Shown here one piece after another: positions 22,497 to 34,390 of a stretch of 64,000 nt of DNA. The notes under the pieces are model-generated. The model saw nothing but the letters and a program-made list of their open reading frames with translations, was not told the origin of the DNA and did no database searches. The stretch spans positions 682,001 to 746,000 of the forward strand of contig CM062382.1 of assembly GCA_031310005.1 (NCBI GenBank), in the 5' to 3' direction. Source of the stretch: Dactylellina haptotyla (Eukaryota; Ascomycota; Orbiliomycetes; Orbiliales; Orbiliaceae). Positions within the stretch are counted from its first letter, which is position 1, and every line of letters begins with the position of its first letter. A program made the position numbers and the translations under genes.

Positions 22497-25400
22497 ATGT
22501 TCAGACACAAGCCCAGCAAAACTAAAAAGAACTCGGTACGCCTTCTCCATTTTGTGAAATCATCATTTCCTATTCCATCCTCCCTTTTTGATATTGCCGG
22601 CGTGGTGTCCTTGCCGGAGTGAATATGGTGGCCTGTGTCTGTTCTTTCTGCCTCAAAACAGAAAAATAAACATCTCCCCTCCTCAAACCGCAGCCATTTT
22701 CGGATTTTATTCTATTTTTTAAATAATAAACTTAATCTCCTGTTTTATAATCCCCTCCCACGTTTTCCGTCCCTTCTCGCTTCTGCTCCCCTTTGCATCA
22801 CATCACCCTCGATCGTCTACCACATGTCTGCTGCTCCGTAACCAATCCATCTTTTGCTAACCCGAGATGCACTACATCCTCCACCACCAGCGGTACGACC
22901 AACCCCCGCAACCTACAAATCAATTCGCCCTCGCCGCCGCTCGCGCCATCGTCCCCTCTCGCTCCCAAACACCGACTCTCTCCGCCGCCGCCGCCGCAGC
23001 TGCCCTCCATGCCGGTCCCAAGCAGGTTACCTCGCCGGGTGCTCTCGTCACCCGCCGCATGGAACGCCGGGGTAGCGTTACCTCGATAACCAGTGCCCCA
23101 GCCGTAGGACGACATGGCAGCGATGCCTCCATGACGGAAAGGATAGGATGGCTCAGAGGCTCCGATGACAGCGGTAGCCGGCCGGGCAGCCGAGCTCGAC
23201 CGATGAGCAGAGATGCCATCAGCCCGACAAGGAGAGGAATGTCCAGTCCCACGAGACCGGTAAAACGAGTGGTAAGAACGGAGAGGAGTCCACCGCCAGT
23301 CGCCCCGCCGACAATGACACTCGGACAGTTGGAAAGCAAGCACATGCCCAAGGAGCCGGTTAAGAAGTCTGTACCCAAATCCGGAACCAAGGCGCCTGTC
23401 AAGTCCGCGATGAAGAAGAGGGAGGTTCCAGAGCCGGAACCACCGGTGGCGGTGAGGATACCACCACCGAAGAAAGGTAAGCCAGTTGACAATCGTCGAG
23501 AAATAAGAGCTATTGCTAACTTGTGAACAGTAGTAGCGAAAACCAAAAAGGTGGCCGCGAGACCAAAGACCGCACCTGCAACTGAATCGCAACCCTACAT
23601 ACCCCCTGCTTTAGTTGCTGCGGCCGCAGCGGCCGCACCTGCAGCTAAGAAACAGCAGGTAAAGGCTAAGCCGAAACCCGTCGAGCCGGTATACTCCAGT
23701 GAACCCGAAGAGGAGGAAGAGGTGCTGCCGCCACCACATGTCCAAGAAGAAGACTCGGAATCAGAACTGGAAGCCCCAGTGGTACGACAATCTCAATCCT
23801 CTGGCTTCGCAATGAAGAAATCTCTACGAGCGACACCGCAGGAGGCAGCAGCTCGCGCGCCGGTCAAGAAAAAGGCTATCCAGACACATTCCGATACACA
23901 AGGTGGCATGTTATCACGAGGGACGATGAGGGCAGCCGTCCGAGACGATATGGTTCCCGTTATCGAGGATGTCAAGACCCGAAAACCCCAGCCGAAACAG
24001 CAGAAGCAACCGAAAGCGGTATCAGAACTCCACGAATCTGCGCATGCACCGAAGCCCGTGGAAAAACCAGCATCAGGTCCTTCTGATGCAGTTAAGGCGC
24101 TCGCTTTACAGATCATGAGGGAACAGCAGGCTAAGAACGCTGGCCAGCCGGTGCTTCTTCCGAGCAGACGGGCTCAGAGGAGACAGGAAGAAGAAGCGGC
24201 AGCTTTGGCTTTGGAGGAGCCTGATACCCTCGATGACGAGGACGCATTCGCTGCGGAACAGGAAGAGCAAGAAGAGGAGGAACTTGAGGAGGAGCAGCAC
24301 GTCGAGGAAGAAGTAGTCGAGCATCACCAAGAAGTTGCTGAGGACCAGTTGTACGAACGGCAACAATTTGCTGCTTCGGCGAGCTCGGTAACTAGCTATA
24401 TGAGTGATCTTGAGAGCATACCCGAAGAAGCTGGACACAGCCACTCGAGCCCCCGCGATGGCAAGAAGAAAAAGAAGAAGAGGCCAGTGCCAGAGAGTGT
24501 GATTATTCCCGGCAAAGATGGAATCCCGGCGTTACCTCAGAGCCCGATCCTGGAATTCGCAAAGCAGCGCAAGTCAAACGTTGTTTCACCGGAACCTCCA
24601 GCGACGAAGGAACCCCCATCGGCAAAGAATATGGAGAGGAGGCGAACACTCGAGAGGCTAACGAGTGAGAGCCCCACGACCCAGACACCAGTTGTAGACA
24701 TCACCGCGGTGAAGGAAGTGACTATTGACGACGCAAAGGGCTCGCCGCCCTCATCGGCGACATTGACTGAGGAAGCCGTCCAATCTGTCGTCATCCAAAC
24801 CATCCCGCCCACTCCACCAGCTTTAGAATCCGAGAAGCTGTCCCCGCCGCCACGATTATTCACCCACGAATCCAGCTCCGAGGATGAATACGTAACACCC
24901 CAGAAGACCAACGGATCCGCAAAGAAGCTGAAAGCCCAGTCTCCATCCCCACCCACAGGCCGACACTCGCCGCGACTGATGAAACGACACTCACCGCCCC
25001 CACGAAGCGTTAGTCCCGCGAAATCGGCTTTGAAGCACGTCCATCACGAAGGCAGCGACCGCTCATCTATTTTGTCCGCTGAGGACTCTTCCTCCGGAGG
25101 CCAAGCAGGCAAGCGGAAGCACGTGCGAGTCAGCTTTTCGGAGGACCCGAGTGTAGTTGAGATGGATGACGATTCGTATCATTACAAACCGATTCACAGT
25201 GCGCTCGACAAGGCTGCCGAAAAGAAGGGCACCGGGAAAGGAATCAGCGGCGTGTCGTTTAGCAGCTTCAGTCGCATGAGAGCCGAGAGAACACCCTCTC
25301 CGCAGCCCGAACCGTTGGAGCATTCGACTGATAGCAGGTTGGCTGGCTTACTTGGAACCGATTTGTTGGGTAAATTGAGACTCGGAAAGGGACACAAGAA

Positions 25401-27684
25401 GTCTAATGATCCGCTTGCGCCTGATGTCATCAGCGCCAGTCCACCACCATCTATCAGCGACGAGGAATTGGAGAGTGATATCGATGAGGAGAAGAAAAAG
25501 AAGGTCGTTGTCGTTCCGGCGACTCCTTCTCCACCTCCTCAAATCGCCCTAGGTCCTGAGGCGATCATGCCAGAAGAACCAGTTGTGGTAGTGGAAGAAC
25601 CGAGGGAAGCTCAGATCGCTGCCGGCCATACTCCACCTGCTGTCGAAGTCAAACCGATATACCCACCCCCTGCCACCTCTGACCTTACTGGTAACACAGC
25701 TACAATCTCAGAAAATATCTCGCACGGCCGCCCAGCAGCCTTTAAGGACGATTCTGACGAGGCCGAAGAGCACTTTTCTGATGCGTACGAGGATCTAGAT
25801 CATGTTGTGCTCTCCGCTACTGGTTCCGGGGCGGTCATTGGAGTTACAACAGCACATACCGCTCAACCTGAAGTACACCCTCCCGCCGACAATATTCTTC
25901 TCCCAAGTATCGCAGAGATAGTTACGGAGCAGCCATTGGAAGAAGCGAGATTGGCGACACCGCCGGCGAGCCTAGTCGCCGCGTCGGGACTCCTCCCCGA
26001 AGAAGCTATCAATGAAGAGCACGAAGAGCCACACGTTATTCTAGCGCCGAAGCCTTTCAAGCCTGTCTCCCCTAGACTTATCAATACAGCATCCCCACCA
26101 CCACAAACGATAGATACGACGCTTACCAAGGTTGAACCCAAGGTCGCCGTTCCAATCTCTTCTTCTCCAATTGCTAGCCCCAAGACAAATGGAGCTACCA
26201 AACCAACTAAGACTAAGAAGGCAGCGAAGGTCAAGAGTGAGCTCGCAGAGTCGAAGCATGCGCCTACCAAAACGACAAAACCCGCTGAGGCCACTCCACC
26301 GGTTAAAGCAGCAGCAGCTAAGGCGGCGAAGGTAACGAAAGCAACTAAGGCAACTAAAACCAAAGCAGCGGCGGCGCCAGCACCAGCGCCTACCACTGGT
26401 GGCAAACTGAAGAAGCGAGGATCTGTCAATACTTCGGCGCCCGCACCAGCGCCCGCACCACTCGCTGTCGACTCTGACGACTCCGAGTCCTCCTTCCAGC
26501 GCGAAAACCCACATCGACGAGCCGCCCGCCGCACCGGCGGAGGCTTCTCGATGCGTATGTCGATGCGCGATGCCAGTGGCCGAGTTCCTCCATCGTCTAT
26601 CAGTCCTCAAGACTCTGGTCTCGGCGGTAGCAAGTGGGCCGATTCCAGCCCGACCTCGCCACGTTTCGAAAGCGGTTTCCGAATGGGCAGGACGATTGGA
26701 ACCGGTGGTCCCCGTAGACGAGAATACTCCCCCGACAGCTCTGATGACGACACCCGACGTGCCACATTGAGAAACACGCAGAAGAACGAGAAGAAGGGTC
26801 GGTTTTTGGGCAAGGCTACGTTACGGTCCGGCTCTGCGGCGAGCGCGAGACCCGCTTCCAGTTTCTCACAAAAGGGAAGTAGTGGGTTCGGCGGCGGATT
26901 CAAGAGCCGATTTGCAGATTCTTCGGATGAAGAGGATATGGTGTCTCCGCTGCCTACCAGAAATACTTATCAGCCGTTGACGCCGGAATATTCGGACGAC
27001 GAGGAAGTTCATGTTAATGGCGGTGCAGCAGCAGCTGCTGCTGCGAGCAAGAAGATCAAGGAGAACGGATTAGCCGAGTCGAAATATGCGCCTGGTGAAC
27101 CTGCGGCAGGAAACTATGATTTCACCACTACAATTTCAGCAGATATAGACAACACGCCGAAGAAGAAGTGGTGGAGTTTCGGGTCCAAGAGACGGGGGTC
27201 CACGAGTCGACCGGTCAGCAGAGCCGAGTCGTTACAAGTTCAGCCTGTTACGTTGAGGCCAACCGTTGGAGACCGCCGTATTAGTGATCCGGACGGACTC
27301 GGGAGCGCTTCTAACTCGCCGTCGAGCCCGATGGGACCGCAGCGGATGAAGAAGTTTAGGAGGTTGAGCAGTGGTAGCGTTAACTCGGTTGGATCGGCGA
27401 GAACGTGGACGCCTAGTTTGGGAACTTCGACGTTGGTTGGTAGTCCGACCAATGGGAATACCGCGGGGCGAACCTTGACGCACGGCCGACTAGAGGAGCT
27501 GCAGGAGGAGGACGAGGAAGGGCTAGATCTACACCAATTGCAACCCCAGACGATTAATGGCGTCGAAGCTACGGATGGGAAAGCGCAGGTTGCCGCGCCG
27601 AATGGGGATATTTACGGGGCGACAAAGGCGGCGAAGAAGAAGAAGTTCCCGAGGTTGAGGAAAATGTTTGGAATCGATGATTAA
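22497..27684 (+). CDS. Very long low-complexity, phospho-rich protein (possibly eisosome SEG-like)
   Basis: Model: join(22497-22535, 22867-23476, 23531-27684), 1600 aa. Exon 1 is 13 codons (MFRHKPSKTKKNS). The 331-nt first intron is long for this locus but ends with CTAAC and an AG at 22866 in the correct phase. Intron 2 is 54 nt. Features: an alanine run (SAAAAAAA) near residue 50, many SP/TP and RRxS sites, acidic runs, K/A/P-rich stretches (around 26290-26460), and a basic C-terminus ending KFPRLRKMFGIDD. No enzymatic domain is seen. The short basic MF(R/K)-type start, the Ala-rich segment with a TRRM motif, and the basic end recall eisosome-assembly proteins of the SEG family. That is weak similarity from memory, so function is unassigned. 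Confidence 0.8.
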
Positions 27685-28809
27685 ACAGCCTTCTTTCTTC
27701 GGTCTTCTTTCTTTTTCTTTTTCTATTATTCTTTTCTTTTGTTTTACTAGTGTATACATCTTTTATAATTTCTTTTCGTTTTTTTTTTTATCCCATGAGA
27801 GAGAGTAACTTTTTTCGCTCATTTCTCCTCTCTTAGCATTGAGAGTATGAACAAGAAAAAAAAAGCATTGTATACGACCAAAAAACATGCTTGGCTTGAT
27901 AGTTGATTTCCATTTGTTTGAGTAGCTTTTCTATTTCCTTTCCTGTTTGAAGTTGGTTTCCTTTACTGTTTCCTGATACACCGGTTTTCAATATATATAT
28001 CCTGCTTTTGGTTTTATCGTTCAGGGAGTCAACTGCGAGCAACAAAAAATTGATTTTGAATTTTTCTTCTTTATTTTTTCATATGGATATCCTAGTATTT
28101 CTTAGTTCCTAGTTTTCGATTCTTTCTTCTTCTTCTAATCTATTCGAACCCCTCCTCCTTTTTCTCCTTTTCGCAAAAAATTGTCGACGTATATGACTGA
28201 GATGCCTTTCTTCCCTCTCTTTTCTCTCTCCTTACCTTGTGGGGTTTTATTTATTTATTTCATTTGTATCGAACACACACGCATATATATGTATATGTAT
28301 ATGCGCACTGACATAGTTCGCCGCTTTTATTTTATTGGTCTTGGTCTTGTGATCGCTGGGTGAGGGGGTATATTTGGTATGATATCGATACAACTTAATT
28401 AATACACCTAAAGGGGCTACGCGGCATTTGGTGATGCCTAGCTCCCTTTTTTTCTTTAATCTATTTCTTGATTTGATGACAGAGAAAAACATAATCTGAT
28501 TATACTTTTTTTTGCCCGCCCTATAAGCCGCGAAGAGCTGGTGATTAGATATCGCGATATATCGTGCATGTGAAATATACTATGGATTATCATAAAAGTT
28601 AAAAAAAATTGATATAACTCCTCCCACCCAACCAGCCGTCCGCGTCGCCAAGAAGAATATTTATATACACGGAAATGATGATAAAAATGTCTATATATAC
28701 TAAGAATAATAAAGAACGAATAATGCTTTTATACCCCAACTAAGCAAACCAAAAGATGAATTAAAATTAAAAAGAGAGATAGACAGAGAGAATAAATGAA
28801 TATTCAGAA
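27685..28809. other. Convergent intergenic region
   Basis: Lies between the 3' ends of the 1600-aa protein gene (+) and the RGS-LOV gene (-). T-rich and A/T-rich, with TA-rich simple sequence near 28280 and 28680. Presumably both 3' UTRs. No gene seen. Confidence 0.5.
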
Positions 28810-31714
28810 TTAAGACCCCTCATCGACCCCGGAATCGTTATCAAACACCCAATCGTGAACCCCCTCTTGATTCCTCCACTCCTCCGCATTCTGTATCACA
28901 GGCGCGTCCTTCCGCCTTCTGTTCTCAGGGTACCACGCGCAACAGTTCCCGTTCATCATCATCCCACCGAAATCGGCAGAGAGTCTGTACGAATTATTAT
29001 CTGATCCGGATACCGGTCGTTTCTCGATACCCAGGTCTAAACCTGGGAGGTCGGAGATGCCGTATTCTGGCCCACTCGATGACGATGACGATGGCGGAGG
29101 CACGCTGATGTCTGATGTTGTTTCGTCGTCGACGATTACAATCATCCAGACCCCGACGGCGCTGTTGGGCCCGAAGAGAGGGGTGCAGTGGAGCCAGCGT
29201 TCGCGGCCAAGGAATTCGGTTTTCTAAAGAGAGGATTAGTAAGTTATACTACAATTGTAATGTGTGTGGGGAGTAAAGTTTGAAAGAGCAAGGTACCTTT
29301 GGATTCTGTTCTTCAGCTTTACTAAGCCATCGTACTTTGACCGTGATGCCGCGACCGTTGTTAAGAGCACTCTCTAGTTCTTCACGGACGCGGTCTGTGC
29401 CGCCGATTTTGGACATGAGTGGGGATTGGAGGATGCCCGGGGTACGCATTGACGGAGAGGCGAAGAGGATGCGCAGGGATGGGTTCGGACGAACGAGGAT
29501 GTACTGTCATAAATGGGTAAGCTATATGTATGGCAACAGGGATGAGTGTGAACTTACATTTCTGTAAACGCCTTTGAGAGAGCTATTCCAGAAATTGACA
29601 CTCTTCTTCTTTGTCACCTGTGGTTTTTTGGGTGTATTCGCCCCGTCTTCGAATGCGGTGGGTGGTATCAGCGGCTCGATCGGTGAATCTGCTGAATATG
29701 CGCTCTCAGCGATATCTGCTTCCTGAGCTGTTTCCTTCAACTTATGATCTTTGTGTAACTGTCCGCCGCTTTCCTTCACCTTCTCGATCTCCTCTGCGCT
29801 GAATAGTTCGGATAATTGCTTGAATTCCTCGAGTTTCGGGCGGACGAGGTCTAAGTCCAAATCTGCATCCAACACCTCACTTTGCTTCCGCTGTTTGGAC
29901 ATCAATTTCTTGAATCCTTCAAGACCGACAAAGTTCCTCACGAGCGATGTCACATCTATTTGTGCGCCTATGAAGTAGCGGATTTTCCCTTTGGCGTCGA
30001 GTAAAGGTGCGACCATTACAAGGTTCATGAAGGGAGTACCGTCGCGTTTGTAGTTTAAGAAGCATTCGGTGATTTCTTGGCCTTGCTTGGTGGCATCCCG
30101 GAGCCGGGCGATGCTATGCCGATGGGTTTTGGGACCCTGAAGGAACCGGCAGTTTCGACCGGAGACGTAAGAGATTGGGTATTGGGTTCTATTCTCATAT
30201 TAATATATGCTTTGAAGACGGTGCTATATAATATTGAAAACTTACGTCCGATGAAACTCTTCGCTAGCAAATATGATTCTAAGAAGTAGTTGTTCAGTAC
30301 ATTGATGAGATTGAATAAGAATAGTCCCTCTATAGACTTACGGGTTATCAGGTCTCTGCGGATCGGTAAGGCAGAATACCTCCGCCAATTCGTTCGCACT
30401 CTCCTCCAGGTATTTCATTTCGCTACCTGTGATCTTCTTTTGAACATTGAACGATACGATTTCGGTATATACCCACGCAACGTATCTTGGTAGTTCCTGT
30501 TCGGTTAGGACCTTGAAGGCATCGGCGGTTTTCCGTTCGAGAATCTTATTGACTGGCGTTACTCCTTCATCTTCCAGGTTTATCCACGATCGATCGGGTG
30601 CAGGACTAGGACCAAGGGATTCCGCGATGGCATTCGCATAGTTGATGGCCTTGATGGCTTTTTGCGCATCCAGATAATAGGTTAACAACTTGGCGGACTC
30701 CGGTGGTCTGTATGATTCGATAAACCGAGAAAAGCTATGCAGAAGCGTTGGGTCCGATACGATTGTGCGTAAATGGTCCTTCGAGTATATCTTCTGAGCA
30801 AGATCCTCAACCTGTGTTGAGGTGAGTTTCTGGACGGCGTTGATTGTTGGTTGCCCTGGTGGCAGAAGGTCGTAGGAATAAGATTCGTCGTCAGGAATGT
30901 ACGGAAGTATCTTTCTGTTTCCGGCAGCGAGGCCAGTTCCCGGTCTACCTGTCGGCGAAGGCGCGGAAGAATTTGTTGTGACGAAAGATACTATTGAATC
31001 ACGAGCCTCGAGATCCTTTACACTAAATGAGCTGCTGGCCGAGTTGATAGCAGGTGCGTCTGGTAGGACGGATACCTGAGGGACTATTCTGTCAAATCTC
31101 TCTTCCACTTTCACCGTCTCTTTTTGCACTATCTTTTCGTTCTCCTGCTCTTCCTCTTCCTCTTCCTCCTCGAATAGAAACTGTGGTACTTCGGATTTTC
31201 GTCGCCAGTTTATCGATCTCGGGATGGAAATCGAGCTTGCGGATGCCATACTCATTGGGTCGATGTGTTCGGATATCCTCCTGTTTTTGGTTAACCTTGG
31301 TAAGGTAAATGGGATCGAAACTGCAGATTCTCGTCGAGGACTCAAACCCGTGAATGCTACGCCTAGTGGGAGGTCTTCGTCTGAGTGGTTGGATGTATCA
31401 TCCACTCCATGTGAATACATTCTTTCTGTAGCGGGCTTGACCGACCGAGGTATAGATAGTACGTCTTCCTCCGGTGGATCAGGAAAGCTGCCTGCTCTTG
31501 ATTTTATGAGGGGAGTTTGGGGTGCAGATGTGTATGCATGGTGTGGGTCAGAGTTGAACTCTCTGATCTGGTCCTTGAGAGCCCTTCGGATTGACCTGCT
31601 GCTGTCTTTGGATGATTTCCGGCGGAAAGGACCCAGAGACAAGCTTCTTCTGAAAGGCGTATCATCTGCAGAGCTCGTCGAGGAGCCAGATATCCGTCGT
31701 AGTAATTCCATCAT
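28810..31714 (-). CDS. RGS-LOV blue-light photoreceptor (BcLOV4-type)
   Basis: Model (minus): 31714-30342, 30278-30246, 30188-29558, 29503-29297, 29223-28810, 885 aa. Domain order: a basic/serine-rich N-terminal region (1-290), an RGS domain (about 300-420, starting LTSTQVEDLAQKIYSKDHLR), then a LOV domain (about 440-545). The LOV flavin-binding signature GRNCRFLQ is intact, with the photoactive cysteine at residue 482. It is followed by a basic/amphipathic stretch (KKKSVNFWNSSLKG, about 660-675) and a C-terminal PAS-like region. The family is known from Botrytis BcLOV4, which binds FMN and moves to anionic plasma-membrane lipids in blue light. The RGS part should accelerate GTP hydrolysis by G-alpha. 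Four introns, two flanking a 33-nt exon, interrupt the LOV core. The light response and membrane recruitment here are inferred from family. Confidence 0.9.
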
Positions 31715-34390
31715 GTAGACGTTTTTCTTCTTTTGAATGTCGAGAGTATGTAATATCCCTCCCTCCTGAATGCAATTGTATGTGCAGAGTAAAATGTGTT
31801 GTCGTGTGGTTCCAGAGGCAGATCGGTCAACTCAATCCCAGGCCGATCTTAACGAGACGGCAATAAGAGTCCACGAGGTTGAACGCATTTCTAAAATAAA
31901 AGAAGATTACGGCGGCCATGTGTATTTCTAAATAAGAACAACCCGGGCACTAAAGCGTATTTAAAATCTCACACCTTTTTACTAGCTAGTCTGCCGGCAT
32001 TATGCTCCGATACACAGGCATTACAGCCTGGTCGTCCTGCTTCTGCTTCCTGGTCCTGAAACCTTATCCGCAATCCGGGGAGGGATAGGATGCTATGGAA
32101 AACTCTATCGGCCCAAAAGGAAGAACCTTAGCTGACGAACCCCTCATAAACTTTTCTTTTCACCGCAGGAACCAAACGAGGTCCCTGGTCATTGGCTTGG
32201 TCCCCTGTGAAGATCTCTGTTTCTTTCACACTTCCCTGCTGTGCCATTAGCCAGAGTATTAAGAAAGCAAGAGCACGAACACGCCCACCCAGTTTAACCT
32301 AGATTGGGTTGTTTAGTGAGGTGTAAGAAAAAGCGGCATACGACCAGGGCAGGGGCTGGCTACTTTATGTTAACCTGTGACGGTATAATATAATCATATC
32401 GAATTGAATTCGCGAAAAGAAAGGGAAGCATCCACTCGTTCTCTCTCTACTTTCCTCCAACTATAACACCTGTGCGTAATAGCAAATTTTGAAAGAAAGA
32501 GAAAAAGTTTAACTTTTTGCTTTCTCCAACGGATTGACCTCTTCTGGCGTGATTGGAGACAGAGAATTCGAAGGGGGGCCGATATTGCGGATACCGCTCA
32601 AGGGGAGATGCACCGCGCTGTGGTGCCGGTATCACGTAAAGAGCTAACCTTTTAGCTAAGAGGCGTTCCAGCCATGTGCAAAAATCAGCCCCACCACTCA
32701 CAAGTGGTCCGCTTGAACCAATTTGCATTTTTTTCAACCTCTCTCCGTCCTTTCCATTGACCGTTTCCGTCAACTATGACATGGGTGTCGCGCAGGTACC
32801 ACCGCTTGGGCTCCACAGCCCATCGAAACCTTATCAGGGACCACCCACTTCCTTTCTCCTTCTGTGCGCTTTTCCTGGTTTACGGGTGCTTAGAGCAAAC
32901 ATATTGTCCAATTCTTGCGTGACTTCTAGCTTTTTTCTCTTCTGATCCCCATCTCGTACGTACCTGGTCTCTGTGGTGATTGCAATGTAACTTTCGACTG
33001 TTGAAACTCGGGGAAAGTATATCATGTCATCTGTTTTCGTTCTTTCTCTTCCAAGATCTCGGAGCGCATATAGGGATTCACTTCCCCTCTCCCCATCTCG
33101 AGGCAGATTCCCAAACAAGGCATGATGTTTGCGTTGGTGTGGAGTCGAGGGGTTAGTGTTGAAACTAATGTCGTTATCGATTACCGCGTCACTTGCAGAA
33201 AACGAGGGAAAAATAAGCCGAGAGGCCTATAAACAATACAATACATAAGTACTTAACCAAGTATATATGTTTTATACGAGGTGTTTCCGAGGACGAGAAA
33301 GAAGTCCGTTTCTTGTTCTCAAGCCGTCTTCCGAAGGCGGGGTTCCAATTGCAATTGCCTCTGCAGCTCTGGATATTACAACCCGTGGACTTGCTTCACA
33401 ATTGGCTGATCAATTGAACACTTTTTCGTGCAAAAAGCTTCTGAATACTCCATCTGTATACATGTATTCACCAACTTCCAGGATATTCAGATACGGCCTG
33501 CCTGTTTCGGTATACTAGATCGATCAGAAAAAACAAGATAGGATTCCTCGATCCACGCTTCGCAGCTTGCGTGTATCAAACCCTGGCTGCTAGTGCATCT
33601 CTTCGCCCATCTCCGCGGCAATCGCATCGAGCAGATCCCCTATTCTAAGCAACCGAGAGTCTTTCCGCTGTCAAAAAAGTGTTTTGTGATATCAAGAACC
33701 GAAGCGTACGCACTGATCAGCGGAACTAGTGCGAATTCCGTCTGCGATCCCGTGTCTTTTGGTTTCACTTGAAATCTTGGTAACTTTTTGTTATTAAAAA
33801 ACATTCAAACACCATAACAAACAAAACAGGGAATTAGAAACCTTAATTTTTGATAGAAATATAGAAAATTTAAAAAGCCAAATTCAGAAATTGATGGTCA
33901 GGTACCATAAATGGCTAGCGAAGGAGATTATGTTCTTCTAAATAACTCTATCCGGTATCCACGTTATTTTATTTTATTTCAGATATATCCCCTTTTGGTA
34001 ATGTGGATTTATTTAAGATTCAGGAATAACTTTGGCCCAAGACTATGAGGCTTAGCAAACTCAAATGCTCGGAGGAGGCCATCTACATCTTATGCAGCGC
34101 GCGACTCCTCCATCTGAAAAGATCGAGATTGAGTTTTTCCTTTGATATAGAAAGTTCATTATTTGATCATAAAGGCACATTTGTCTCATGAAGTGTTGAA
34201 GAATATTGATGTATTATCAAGATTATATGCCTAAACTTTTATCTAGCTCTGTAGGTCTACGGGTCTATACAAGGTATCCCGGTTTCCTCCCTATCTTACA
34301 AAATCAATCCGCCTCGCTATCAAATTCAATCAACTTGTCGATATCCTGGAACGCCCATAGATCTCCATTGGCGTCGAACCGCAATGGTTG
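31715..34390. promoter_or_regulatory. 2.7-kb upstream region of the RGS-LOV gene
   Basis: Separates the RGS-LOV start from the DBP3 stop (both minus strand). No conserved coding sequence; the open frames here are short and featureless. Exceptionally long for this gene-dense side of the window, so it may contain distal promoter elements or a long leader. No specific site is claimed. Confidence 0.4.
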
